Below are positions 42,858 to 51,040 of a stretch of DNA of 64,000 nucleotides, in pieces. A model generated the notes under the pieces. That model was not told the origin of the DNA and ran no database searches. It was given only the letters and a program-made list of their open reading frames with translations. This stretch comes from RBG-16-66-20 sp035308765. GTDB taxonomy: Bacteria > Pseudomonadota > Gammaproteobacteria > Burkholderiales > SG8-39. The DNA lies in NCBI GenBank assembly GCA_035308765.1, contig DATGGA010000064.1:44536-108535 (forward strand), given 5' to 3'. The translations under genes and the position numbers were made by a program. The stretch's first letter is position 1. Each line of letters starts with the position of its first letter.

Positions 42858-43207
42858 CGCTCGATATGTTCCGCAATGCCAAAGACGCGAGGCCCTACCT
42901 GGCCGGCGAGGCGATATTCCGCGCCGGCGACCGGGGCGACAACATGTACGTGGTGGTAGAGGGTGAAGTGAGCGTTTCGGCCAACGGCAGGGAACTTGAG
43001 CTGCTCGGACCCGGCGGCGTATTCGGCGAGATTGCGCTGATCGACAACGGACCGAGGTCGGCTGACGCGATCGCGGTAACGGATTGCCGCGTGGTCCCCA
43101 TAGACGAGAACTGGTTCAAGTTCCTCGTGCAGCAAACGCCGTATTTCTCGCTCCAGATCATGCGCGTGATGGCCGACCGGCTGCGGCGCAGCATGCCCGC
43201 GCCATAA
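42851..43207 (+). CDS. Small cyclic nucleotide-binding domain protein
   Basis: A 118-residue stand-alone Crp-like sensor: GEAIFRAGDRGDNMYVVVEG, then the binding-cassette region LGPGGVFGEIALIDNGPRSADA, ending with helix FSLQIMRVMADRLRRSMP. No DNA-binding domain. The ATG overlaps the plcP stop region, so it is probably co-expressed and may regulate the phosphoesterase or another locus product. The ligand is unknown; the conserved Arg-Ser pair is compatible with a cyclic nucleotide. Confidence 0.82.
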   Translation: MVTLDMFRNAKDARPYLAGEAIFRAGDRGDNMYVVVEGEVSVSANGRELELLGPGGVFGEIALIDNGPRSADAIAVTDCRVVPIDENWFKFLVQQTPYFSLQIMRVMADRLRRSMPAP

Positions 43208-43211
43208 AAAA

Positions 43212-43235
43212 TTGGCGGCTCCTGCGGGCCGCCAA
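43212..43235 (+). terminator. Stem-loop after the plcP operon
   Basis: TTGGCGGC (43212-43219) pairs with GCCGCCAA (43228-43235) across an 8-base loop. No T tract follows on the plus strand; the A-run just before it would be a T-run only for minus-strand transcripts. It is probably a terminator or 3' stabilising hairpin for the plcP operon, with the mechanism uncertain. The rest of 43236-43398 holds no gene that I can see. Confidence 0.45.
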
Positions 43236-43398
43236 AACCAACTCTCAAGTGGCGCTGAGGCAAGCCAGTGCCTCGGGAGCCTTGCGGACTGCCAGTTTCC
43301 CTTGCCGTGCTTGTGCGTGCGCTTCTTGGCTGCGTGCCCGGCCGAGAGACCAGCTGGAGGACCTTGAAATCATTCACGTCTGACTCTTATTTGCAGCG

Positions 43399-43432
43399 CT
43401 GTCATGGAGCGGTAATCCATGGTGGGTAGCGT
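43399..43432 (+). promoter_or_regulatory. Pho box and -10 of the EAL/GGDEF gene
   Basis: CTGTCAT (43399-43405, perfect), four bases, CGGTAAT (43410-43416, 5 of 7), then exactly 10 bases to TAGCGT (43427-43432). The geometry is identical to the pstS and phnH sites. It lies in a non-coding region 40 bases before the GTG start. Confidence 0.72.
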
Positions 43433-43471
43433 GGAAAGCGATCGTCAGTCCAATCCGAATACGAGTTCACG

Positions 43472-45346
43472 GTGCTCAATCAAGCCTTCGAGCAAAGCCT
43501 TTTTTTGCGGCTCCGGCATCACGGTGCCTCGGGGCAGGCCGTGGACAATGACCTGCCGCGCGAACCGGAACGGCGCCTGCTCGGCGAATGCCTGACACAG
43601 GGCAGACTGCGGACGGTGTTCCAGCCGATCCTTGATTTGCGGCGGGGTTCCGTATTCGCCCATGAGGCGCTGTCGCGCGGTCCGGCCGGCACGGCGTTCG
43701 AATCGGCGCTGTCGATATTCCAGCTCGCGCGCGAGCACGGCTTCTCCAGCGACCTGGAACTGGTCGCGGTGCGCGGTGCTCTCCAGCGGTTCGCCGCCCT
43801 GGGCGCGGAAGGCAAGCTGTTCGTGAACTTCAGCGCGCTTGCGCTCGCGGAACGCCGCGTCGGGGGCGGGATCATCCTCGAATACCTGCGGGGTTGCGGG
43901 CTCTCGCCCAAGCAGGTGGTGATCGAGCTTTCCGAAAACCATGCGATCGTCGATGCCTCGCCGGCATGGGCGGCGCTGCTCCAGTGCAGGAAGGAAGGAT
44001 TCGAAATCGCCATCGACGACCTGGGTGAAGGATTCGCCAGCCTGCGCCTGTGGTCGGAATTGCGCCCGGAGTACGTCAAGTTGGACCGGCATTTCATCCA
44101 CGGCATCCATAGCGACCCCGTAAAGCTGCAGATCGCGCGCGCGATCCAGCAGATCGCGCAGGTCGCGGGCGGCGCCGTGATCGCCGAGGGTATCGAGGAG
44201 ACGGCCGATTTCCAGGTGGTGCGCGATCTCGGCATCAGCTACTGCCAGGGCTACCTGATCGGCTACCCTGCCGCGGCTCCGGACGAGGCTGCGCCGGTCG
44301 AATTGTGGCAACGCTTGTCGCTCGAACCGGTGCTGGCGTTTCCGCTTCCCGGCCACAGCGTCAATCGGGTCACCGCCAGGAAACTGCTGAAGCGCGTCGA
44401 TCCGGTTTCGCCGGCGACGGAAAACGACGTCGTCTACGCGCGTTTCGAGAGCGAGCCCGATCTTCAGGTCATACCAGTGGTCGACGGGGCGGTGCCGCGC
44501 GGCCTGATCAACCGCAACTCGATCATCGACCGCTTCGCGCGGCCTTACCGGCGAGAACTGTTCGGCCGCAAGCCTTGCGCGGCATTCATGAACGGCAAGC
44601 CCCTGATCGTCGACGCCGATATCAGCATCCAGAAAATCAGCATGATGCTGACCGAGGGCGACGACCACGCGCTTTACGACGGCTTCATCATTGTCGAAGG
44701 AGGCCGCTACGCCGGCGTCGGTACCAGCCAGAATCTGATCCGCGAGATCAATGCCCAGCAGATCGTCGCCGCCCGTTACGCCAATCCCCTGACGCTGCTG
44801 CCGGGGAACGTGCCGATCGCCGAGCACATTTCGCGGCTTCTGACGCAGGGGCGCGATTTCGTCGCCTGCTATGCGGATCTCGACAATTTCAAGCCCTTCA
44901 ACGACGTCTACGGCTATCACCGCGGCGACGAAGTGATCCAGCTCGCGGCGCGCGCCCTTGCCGACGCCTGCGATCCGCAACTCGACTTCTGCGGCCACGT
45001 CGGCGGCGACGATTTCGTCGTCGTCATGCAGAGCGCGGACTGGGAAACCCGCTGCCAGCGCGCGCTGACGACCTTCGGCGAGCGCGTCACGGCGCTGTTC
45101 TCTAGCGAGGACCGCGAGCGCGGCGGCTTCCTCGCGGAAGACCGGCGCGGCGAGAAGCAGAAATTCGGCCTGACCAGCCTGTCCATCGGCGTCGTTCCGG
45201 TGGAGCGCGCCACTTTCAACACGCATTCGGAGGTGGCGGCGGCGGCGACCGAGGCGAAGAAGATGGCCAAGCGCGAGCCCGGCAACGCGCTGTTCGTCGA
45301 ACGTCGCCGCTACCCGACGAGCTCGCTCAGGCCGCTCGCCGAGTAA
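43472..45346 (+). CDS. EAL-CBS-GGDEF protein (c-di-GMP turnover)
   Basis: A 624-residue cytoplasmic protein without membrane helices. The EAL domain (about 40-275) has FQPILDL, HEALSRG (Glu65), VIELSEN, AIDDLGEGFASL, KLDRHFI, AEGIEE and QGYLIG, so the metal and catalytic positions look intact. A CBS-pair-like region (about 300-430) precedes a GGDEF domain (about 450-610) with YADLDNFKPFNDVYGYHRGDE and HVGGDDFVV. The GGDDF variant may be active or may serve GTP sensing. The arrangement suggests a phosphodiesterase regulated by nucleotide binding. GTG start. A Pho box lies upstream. Confidence 0.88.
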   Translation: MLNQAFEQSLFLRLRHHGASGQAVDNDLPREPERRLLGECLTQGRLRTVFQPILDLRRGSVFAHEALSRGPAGTAFESALSIFQLAREHGFSSDLELVAVRGALQRFAALGAEGKLFVNFSALALAERRVGGGIILEYLRGCGLSPKQVVIELSENHAIVDASPAWAALLQCRKEGFEIAIDDLGEGFASLRLWSELRPEYVKLDRHFIHGIHSDPVKLQIARAIQQIAQVAGGAVIAEGIEETADFQVVRDLGISYCQGYLIGYPAAAPDEAAPVELWQRLSLEPVLAFPLPGHSVNRVTARKLLKRVDPVSPATENDVVYARFESEPDLQVIPVVDGAVPRGLINRNSIIDRFARPYRRELFGRKPCAAFMNGKPLIVDADISIQKISMMLTEGDDHALYDGFIIVEGGRYAGVGTSQNLIREINAQQIVAARYANPLTLLPGNVPIAEHISRLLTQGRDFVACYADLDNFKPFNDVYGYHRGDEVIQLAARALADACDPQLDFCGHVGGDDFVVVMQSADWETRCQRALTTFGERVTALFSSEDRERGGFLAEDRRGEKQKFGLTSLSIGVVPVERATFNTHSEVAAAATEAKKMAKREPGNALFVERRRYPTSSLRPLAE

Positions 45347-45498
45347 CGCCCGGCGCACGAGATTTTCGCCGCACGCAACAAGCTCCTGCGGGGACAAGGC
45401 GCTAGCGATTGAAATTCCAGTGGCGATTTATCTTCTCGCAGCCCGAGCGCTGATTTGCTTGAGGAAACTTTCTTTCAGGGGAAATTTCGACTCAAGTA

Positions 45499-45526
45499 TT
45501 GTCAATGCCCGCAAGGCGATTAATAT
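45499..45526 (+). promoter_or_regulatory. Candidate sigma-70 promoter in the 45.4-45.8 kb gap
   Basis: TTGTCA (45499-45504), 16 bases, TAATAT (45521-45526). It stands out in an AT-richer stretch (45410-45560) and would transcribe the small reading frame at 45558. Apart from this promoter, the small reading frame and the phnH Pho box, the 524-base stretch 45347-45870 shows nothing recognisable. Confidence 0.4.
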
Positions 45527-45557
45527 GCGCTTGTCAAAACTCTCCCGAGCGATCTCT

Positions 45558-45734
45558 ATGCAAACGCCAAGCCGCAATCCAGAGCCGCGCGAATTGACCT
45601 GGGTCGACTATATCGACAGCCTGAAGCGCCGCGCGTGGGATGAGCGTTTTCCGGGGAAGAAAAGTCCCGGTGCTTTCGCTGTCCCGGCGCCCGTCGATGG
45701 GCTCGCGAAACAGCGCGACCGGCAGATCCAGTAA
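45558..45734 (+). CDS. Possible small hypothetical protein
   Basis: A 58-residue frame starting MQTPSRNPEPRELTWVDYI, with a charged middle (DSLKRRAWDERFPGKK) and a Pro/Ala-rich end. The frame is open upstream to a GTG at 45420, but the candidate promoter at 45499-45526 favours the internal start. No clear ribosome site and no family recognised. Reality of this gene is uncertain. Confidence 0.35.
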   Translation: MQTPSRNPEPRELTWVDYIDSLKRRAWDERFPGKKSPGAFAVPAPVDGLAKQRDRQIQ

Positions 45735-45827
45735 CGCAGGGCGGGAATCCCGGACCGCAGCGGGCACGCGTTGCGCTGCGGTGACTGGCAATGAACGCCG
45801 CCGGTCAAAAATAGGATGCGCAGCGCG

Positions 45828-45861
45828 CAGTCATAAAAGTTTCACGCCGAGCCTCTAGCAT
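45828..45861 (+). promoter_or_regulatory. Pho box and -10 of the phnH-phoD operon
   Basis: CAGTCAT (45828-45834, 6 of 7), AAAA, GTTTCAC (45839-45845, 4 of 7), then exactly 10 bases to TAGCAT (45856-45861). Nine bases separate the -10 from the phnH ATG. It precedes a phosphonate/phosphatase operon, where Pho control is expected. Confidence 0.75.
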
Positions 45862-45870
45862 CCTCGCATC

Positions 45871-46488
45871 ATGTTCAAGGCAAGTGAACGAGGGAGCGCC
45901 AAACGCCGCAAGTCCGGATTCGCCGACCCCGTTCTCGACAGTCAGGTCGCGTTCCACGGTTGCCGCGCCGTGCTGGCGACGCCGGGAGCGGTGGTCAGGC
46001 TTGGCGCCGGGCTGGAATCGCTGGGGAACCTGCACGCGGCGGCGAGCGCGCTGCTGCTGGTTCTGCTGGACCAGGACACGCGGTTGTGGCTTTCTCCCGG
46101 CGCGGCGGCCGATGGCGCCGCGGCGAGCCTGAAGTTTCACACCGGATGCTCGATGGCGGCATTCCCGCGAGAAGCTGATTTTGGCCTGGTGGCCGGCACC
46201 GAGGAGCTGCCCCCGCTGGAGTCGTTCAGCGCAGACTCGAAGGAATATCCCGAGCGTTCCGCGACCGTCGTGCTACAGGTGCCCGCCATTCTTGAATCGG
46301 GCTGGCGCCTCACCGGCCCGGGCATCCGCGATGAGGTTCGCCTGTCGGTGCCTGCGCTCGGCGACGGATTCCTCTCGCAGTGGGAGCGCAATCGGGCACG
46401 ATTCCCGCGCGGTGTCGATCTGTATCTCTCCTGCGGCGACCGCTTGTGCGGCCTGCCGCGCACGACGCGCATAGACATCTCGACATAG
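45871..46488 (+). CDS. phnH: PhnH-type C-P lyase subunit, without other phn genes
   Basis: PhnH is a subunit of the carbon-phosphorus lyase core complex (PhnGHIJ) needed for phosphonate use. The 205-residue protein has the family start GFADPVLDSQVAFHGC, the segment LVLLDQDTRLWLS, SLKFHTGCSM, and the end GWRLTGPGI with FPRGVDLYLSCGDRLCGLP, all close in position to E. coli PhnH. None of phnG, I, J, K, L or M lies in the window; phoD follows after three bases. It may serve a complex encoded elsewhere or have been recruited to another role. Confidence 0.85.
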   Translation: MFKASERGSAKRRKSGFADPVLDSQVAFHGCRAVLATPGAVVRLGAGLESLGNLHAAASALLLVLLDQDTRLWLSPGAAADGAAASLKFHTGCSMAAFPREADFGLVAGTEELPPLESFSADSKEYPERSATVVLQVPAILESGWRLTGPGIRDEVRLSVPALGDGFLSQWERNRARFPRGVDLYLSCGDRLCGLPRTTRIDIST

Positions 46489-46491
46489 GCC

Positions 46492-48066
46492 ATGAAAACC
46501 AACTACCGACGCCGCTTTCTCAAGAATTCGATCGCCTCCAGCGTTGCGCTGTCCTTCCCCGCGCTGGCCCAGGCGCCCGCCGTCATCACCTCCGAGCGCA
46601 CACGCCCGCAGATCGCCTCCGGCATCCAGATCGGCGACGTGACTGCGGACCGCGCGATGGTGTGGAGCCGCTCGGACCGGCCGGCGCGCCTGGTCGTGGA
46701 GCGCGCGTACAAGGCGGATTTCAGCGACGTGGTGCGCGTGCGCGGCCCGCTGGCGCTGGAAACGTCCGATTACACCGCGCGCGTCGATCTGACAGGGCTG
46801 CCGAACGACCGCGAAGTGTTTGTGCGCGTGATGTTCGAAAGCCTCTCCAGCGAACGGACGCTGTCGGAACCCGTGGGCGGGCGCTTCCTGACCATGCCGA
46901 GCAAGCGGCGCGACGTGAGCTTCGCGTGGTCGGGCGACACGGCCGGGCAGGGCTGGGGCATCAACAAGGACTGGGGCGGCATGAAATGCTACGAGGCGGT
47001 GCGCCGCGACCGCCCGGATTTCTTCATCCACTGCGGCGACACCATCTACGCCGACGGCCCGATGGTGGCTGAAGTGAAGCAGGCCGACGGCTATGTATGG
47101 AAAAACCTCATCACCGAAGAAGTCAGCAAGGTGGCCGAAACGCTGAAGGAGTTCCGGGGCCGCTATGCCTACAACCTGATGGACGACAACGTGCGCCGCA
47201 TGTCGGCCGAGGTGCCGCAGATCTGGCAGTGGGACGACCACGAGGTGAACAACAACTGGTCCGACAGCAAGGACCTCTCCGCCGACAAGCGCTACACCGA
47301 GAAGAACGAGCAACTGCTGGTCGCGCGCGCCACGCGCGCCTTCCTCGAATACGCGCCGCTGCGCTACCACGGCGCGGACGAGTCCGAGCGCGTCTACCGC
47401 AAGATCTCCTACGGACCGCTGCTGGACGTGTTCGTGCTCGACATGCGCAGCTATCGCGGCGCCAATTCATACAACCGGCAGGAGCAGCCGGGGCCGGACG
47501 CAGCCTTCCTCGGGCCGCAGCAGCTCGCCTGGCTGAAGGAAGGGCTGGCGCGCTCGAAGGCACAGTGGAAGGTGGTGTCCGCCGACATGCCGCTCAGCCT
47601 CCTGGTCGACGACGGCAAGGATGCGCAGGGGCGGCAGATGTTCGAGGCGGTCGCCAACGGCGACGGCCCGGTGCTGGGGAGGGAATTCGAATTCGCGGAT
47701 TTATTTTCTTTTTTAAGGAAGCAAAAAGTCAGGAATACGGTATGGATAACGGCAGACGTCCACTATTGCGCCGCGCACTACTACGACCCCGCAAAGGCGC
47801 AGTTCCGGGACTTCGATCCGTTCTGGGAATTCGTCAGCGGGCCGATCCACGCCGGCGGTTTCGGGCCCAACCCGCTGGACGACACCTTCGGCCCGCAGGT
47901 CGCGTTCCAGAAAGCGCCCGGCAAGGTGAATGCCTCGCCTACCGAGGGCGGCCAGTACTACGGTCTGGTGAAAATAGACGCGAAGACAGGGGTGCTGAAA
48001 GTCCAGCTCAAGGACCTGAACGCGACCGTGCTCTACGAAAAAATCCTCGAAACCCGGAAAGCCTGA
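46492..48066 (+). CDS. phoD: PhoD-family alkaline phosphatase/phosphodiesterase, Tat-exported
   Basis: Secreted metallo-enzyme releasing phosphate from phosphate mono- and diesters. The 524-residue protein has a twin-arginine signal (YRRRFLKNSIASSVALSFPA, cleavage after ALAQA near residue 28), an Ig-like N domain (about 40-140) and a metallophosphatase domain. Metal ligands are in SGDTAGQGWG, HCGDTIYADGP, WDDHEVNNNW, DMRSYRGA and TADVHYCAAHYYDP. An AT-rich patch at 47690-47760 lies inside the gene. It is the second gene of the Pho-boxed phnH operon. Confidence 0.92.
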   Translation: MKTNYRRRFLKNSIASSVALSFPALAQAPAVITSERTRPQIASGIQIGDVTADRAMVWSRSDRPARLVVERAYKADFSDVVRVRGPLALETSDYTARVDLTGLPNDREVFVRVMFESLSSERTLSEPVGGRFLTMPSKRRDVSFAWSGDTAGQGWGINKDWGGMKCYEAVRRDRPDFFIHCGDTIYADGPMVAEVKQADGYVWKNLITEEVSKVAETLKEFRGRYAYNLMDDNVRRMSAEVPQIWQWDDHEVNNNWSDSKDLSADKRYTEKNEQLLVARATRAFLEYAPLRYHGADESERVYRKISYGPLLDVFVLDMRSYRGANSYNRQEQPGPDAAFLGPQQLAWLKEGLARSKAQWKVVSADMPLSLLVDDGKDAQGRQMFEAVANGDGPVLGREFEFADLFSFLRKQKVRNTVWITADVHYCAAHYYDPAKAQFRDFDPFWEFVSGPIHAGGFGPNPLDDTFGPQVAFQKAPGKVNASPTEGGQYYGLVKIDAKTGVLKVQLKDLNATVLYEKILETRKA

Positions 48067-48075
48067 CCGCCGACC

Positions 48076-49887
48076 ATGAACCGGAGTGCCGCGTTCCTCG
48101 CCATTGCCTTTGCCGTCGTCCTTGCGTCGAGCCGCCCCGCGATTGCGGCGGATCAGACCCATAACGTCATCCTGTTCGTGCCGGACGGGCTGCGCGCGCT
48201 CATGGTCAGTGGGCAAAATGCCCCCGCGATGGCGGCGCTGCGCGACCAAGGGGTGAATTTCAGAAACAGCCATTCACTGTTTCCGACGTTCACCATGCCG
48301 AATTCTTCGGCCATGGCCACCGGCCATTACCTCGGCGACACCGGCGGGTTCGGCAATACGCTCTTTTCCGGCGTTCCCGTTCTCGCGGCTGACGGCGCCG
48401 TCACCCCCTTCATCGAGAACGACGCGGTGCTGGGCGAACTCGACGAGCGCTTCGGCGGCGATTTCCTGAACGAGACGACCCTGCTCGCGGCGGCGCGCGC
48501 GGCCGGACTCAGTACGGCGGCCATCGGCAAGGTCGGTCCGACCCTGGTGTTCGACCACACCGCGCGCACCGGCGAGTCCACTATCGTGTTGGATGACGCC
48601 ACCGGCAGCCCGAGCGGAATCCCGCTTTCGCGGGCGGTCATCGGCGCGCTCAATGCGGCCGGACTGCCGGTCGTCGCCCCGTCGAGGGGAGAGAACGGCA
48701 AGGCCGGCAATGCACAGACGGCCGGCACGACGGCCGCCAATATCGCGCAGCAGGACTACTTTGCGGATGCCGCGAGCAAAGTCGTGCTGCCGATGTTCAA
48801 GGCCCGCGGCGCGCCGTTCATGCTGGTGTTCTGGTCGCGGGATCCCGACGGCTCGCAGCATAACCAGGGCGACAGCCTGAACCGGCTCACGCCAGGGATC
48901 AACGGCCCGACGTCGCTCGCCGCGATCCGCAACGCGGACAACGATCTGGCGAGGCTGCGCGCTGCGCTGAACGCTCTCGGCCTGACGGAGACGACCGACA
49001 TCCTGATTGCTGCCGACCACGGGTTCTCCACCATCTCGAAGGAAAGCAGGACCAGCCCCGCCGCGAGGCAAAGCTATGCCGACGTGCCGCAGAATTTTCT
49101 GCCGCCGGGCTTCCTCGCCCTAGATCTCGCGAAGGCGCTCGGGTTGCCGCTGCTCGACCCGAATGCGCGTAACGCGCCGGTTGCAGAAGGAAGTCACCCG
49201 CGAGGGGGCAACGGATTGCTCGGCAGCGATCCGGCGCGGCCCGAGGTCGTGGTCGCGGCGAACGGGGGATCGGACCTCGTCTATCTGCCAAATGGCGACG
49301 GGAAGCTCGCGGCAAAAGTAATCGAAGCGCTGCTCGCGCAGGACTATGTCAGCGGCCTGTTCGTCGATGAATCCCTGGGCCGCTTTCCCGGCACGCTGCC
49401 GCTGGGCAGCATCAACCTTCGCGGCTCGGCAGTGACGCCGAAACCCGCGATCGCGGTCAACTTCCGCAGCTTCTCGACCGGCTGCGACCAGCCCACCAAC
49501 TGCACGGCCGAGGTCGCCGACACGACCCTGCAGCAGGGCCAGGGGATGCACGGCAACTTCAGCCGCGCCGACACCTTGAACTTCATGGCCGCGATCGGCC
49601 CGGATTTCAAGGCGGGATTCGTGGACGAGGCGCCGGTCAGCAACGCCGATATCGGACGAACCATCACGAAAATTCTCGGCCTGCGCGTTGCGGACAATGG
49701 AAAGCTGGCCGGACGCGTGCTCGCCGAGGCCATGCCGGGAGGAAAAGCTCCCGCGCATGTCAAGCGGCTGCTGCGCTCTGCGCAAGCGAGGAACGGACTT
49801 CGAACCGTCCTCCAATATCAGGCGGTCGGCAAGACCCGGTATTTCGACGCTGGCGGTCTCCCCGGTTTCACAGTCGGGCTGCCCTGA
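48076..49887 (+). CDS. Exported alkaline-phosphatase-superfamily phosphodiesterase
   Basis: A 603-residue periplasmic enzyme with a signal peptide (cleavage near AIAA, residue 25). The type I phosphodiesterase/nucleotide pyrophosphatase fold shows the metal-binding VPDGLR, the Thr nucleophile region TFTMPNSSAMATGHY, DPDGSQHNQGD and AADHGFSTI. The C-terminal MHGNFSRADTLNFMAAIGPD supplies the last histidine. It probably hydrolyses organic phosphate esters outside the cytoplasm. It lies nine bases after phoD, within the same predicted Pho operon. Confidence 0.87.
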   Translation: MNRSAAFLAIAFAVVLASSRPAIAADQTHNVILFVPDGLRALMVSGQNAPAMAALRDQGVNFRNSHSLFPTFTMPNSSAMATGHYLGDTGGFGNTLFSGVPVLAADGAVTPFIENDAVLGELDERFGGDFLNETTLLAAARAAGLSTAAIGKVGPTLVFDHTARTGESTIVLDDATGSPSGIPLSRAVIGALNAAGLPVVAPSRGENGKAGNAQTAGTTAANIAQQDYFADAASKVVLPMFKARGAPFMLVFWSRDPDGSQHNQGDSLNRLTPGINGPTSLAAIRNADNDLARLRAALNALGLTETTDILIAADHGFSTISKESRTSPAARQSYADVPQNFLPPGFLALDLAKALGLPLLDPNARNAPVAEGSHPRGGNGLLGSDPARPEVVVAANGGSDLVYLPNGDGKLAAKVIEALLAQDYVSGLFVDESLGRFPGTLPLGSINLRGSAVTPKPAIAVNFRSFSTGCDQPTNCTAEVADTTLQQGQGMHGNFSRADTLNFMAAIGPDFKAGFVDEAPVSNADIGRTITKILGLRVADNGKLAGRVLAEAMPGGKAPAHVKRLLRSAQARNGLRTVLQYQAVGKTRYFDAGGLPGFTVGLP

Positions 49888-49932
49888 CCGGAGCCGCTTG
49901 GCGGTAAACTGCCGCCTTCCGAGGAGGTCAGC

Positions 49933-51027
49933 ATGGCCTTGCAGAAAGAAGCGTTCCACCAGGCTTCGCCGACCGAAGCTTTTCTCATGGACTGCTGGTA
50001 CGTGGCGGCCTGGGACCACGAGCTGATCGACGGCAAGCTGCTCGCGCGCACCATCCTCGACAAGCCCGTCGTGCTGTACAAGGGCGACAGCGGCAAGGCG
50101 GTGGCGCTGGACGACCGCTGCTGCCACCGCGGCGCGAAGCTGTCCATGGGCCGGCGCGAGGGCGATTGCCTGCGCTGCATGTATCACGGCCTCAAGTTCG
50201 ACGCGACCGGCAAGTGCGTGCAGATCCCCGGCCAGGACAACATCCCGCCCAAGCTCGGCGTGCGAGGCTACCCGGTGGTAGAGCGCGATCACCTGGCCTG
50301 GATCTGGATGGGCGATCCGGCGAAGGCGGACCCGGCGAAGATCCTCGACTTTCCGTACATGCGCGACGTAGGCTGGCGCGGGCACCCCGGCTACCTGCAC
50401 TACGACGCGAACTACCTGCTGATCGTGGACAACCTCTCGGACTTCGCGCACCTCGCCTTCGTGCACGCCAAGACGCTGGGCGGCTCGGAAGAGTACGCAT
50501 TCAAGTCCAAGCCGACGGCGATCGAGCGGCTCGACGACGGCTTCCGCGTCGAGCGCTGGCACATGAACGCGCCGCAGCCGCCGTTCCACAAGAAGGTGGT
50601 GCGCGACGCCGGCCCTGTCGACCGCCGCAACATCGCGCGGATGCACGTGCCGGGCATCTTCTTCATGGAAACCCTGTTCTCGCCGGCCGGCTCAGGGGCG
50701 GAAAAAGGCAACTTGGCGGGCGCAAAGCAGTATCGCAACTGCCAGTTCTTCACGCCGGAAACCGCGCGCAGCACGCATTTCTTCTGGGACTACCTGCACG
50801 ATTACGAGCTGCAGGATCCGAACATCGCGCTGTCGCTCTATCACAGCATGGTGGATGGCTTCATGGAGGACAAGGCGATCATCGAGACCCAGCAGAAAAC
50901 GCTGGAAGCCGGCCCCGCATTCCAGATGAACGCGATTGTGTCGGATGCACCGCTGGTGCACTTCCGGCGCACGCTGGCGCGCATGATCGAGGCAGAGCGG
51001 GCGGGCCCGAAAGCCGTCGCAGCCTAG
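49933..51027 (+). CDS. Rieske non-heme iron oxygenase (VanA-like)
   Basis: Oxygenase component of a two-part aromatic O-demethylase or hydroxylase. The Rieske domain has CCHRGAKLS and CLRCMYHGLKF (Cys-x-His...Cys-x2-His). The catalytic domain has the mononuclear iron ligands in VDNLSDFAHLAFVHAKTLG. It resembles vanillate O-demethylase oxygenase, but the substrate is unknown and no reductase gene is adjacent. GGAGG precedes the ATG. A VOC protein gene follows 13 bases downstream. Confidence 0.87.
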   Translation: MALQKEAFHQASPTEAFLMDCWYVAAWDHELIDGKLLARTILDKPVVLYKGDSGKAVALDDRCCHRGAKLSMGRREGDCLRCMYHGLKFDATGKCVQIPGQDNIPPKLGVRGYPVVERDHLAWIWMGDPAKADPAKILDFPYMRDVGWRGHPGYLHYDANYLLIVDNLSDFAHLAFVHAKTLGGSEEYAFKSKPTAIERLDDGFRVERWHMNAPQPPFHKKVVRDAGPVDRRNIARMHVPGIFFMETLFSPAGSGAEKGNLAGAKQYRNCQFFTPETARSTHFFWDYLHDYELQDPNIALSLYHSMVDGFMEDKAIIETQQKTLEAGPAFQMNAIVSDAPLVHFRRTLARMIEAERAGPKAVAA

Positions 51028-51040
51028 CCCAGGTCCTTCG

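Noticed and set aside
43445..45397. 650-codon open frame on the minus strand opposite the EAL/GGDEF gene
   Set aside because: The plus-strand protein has complete EAL and GGDEF motifs; the antisense product shows none and overlaps the gene completely.
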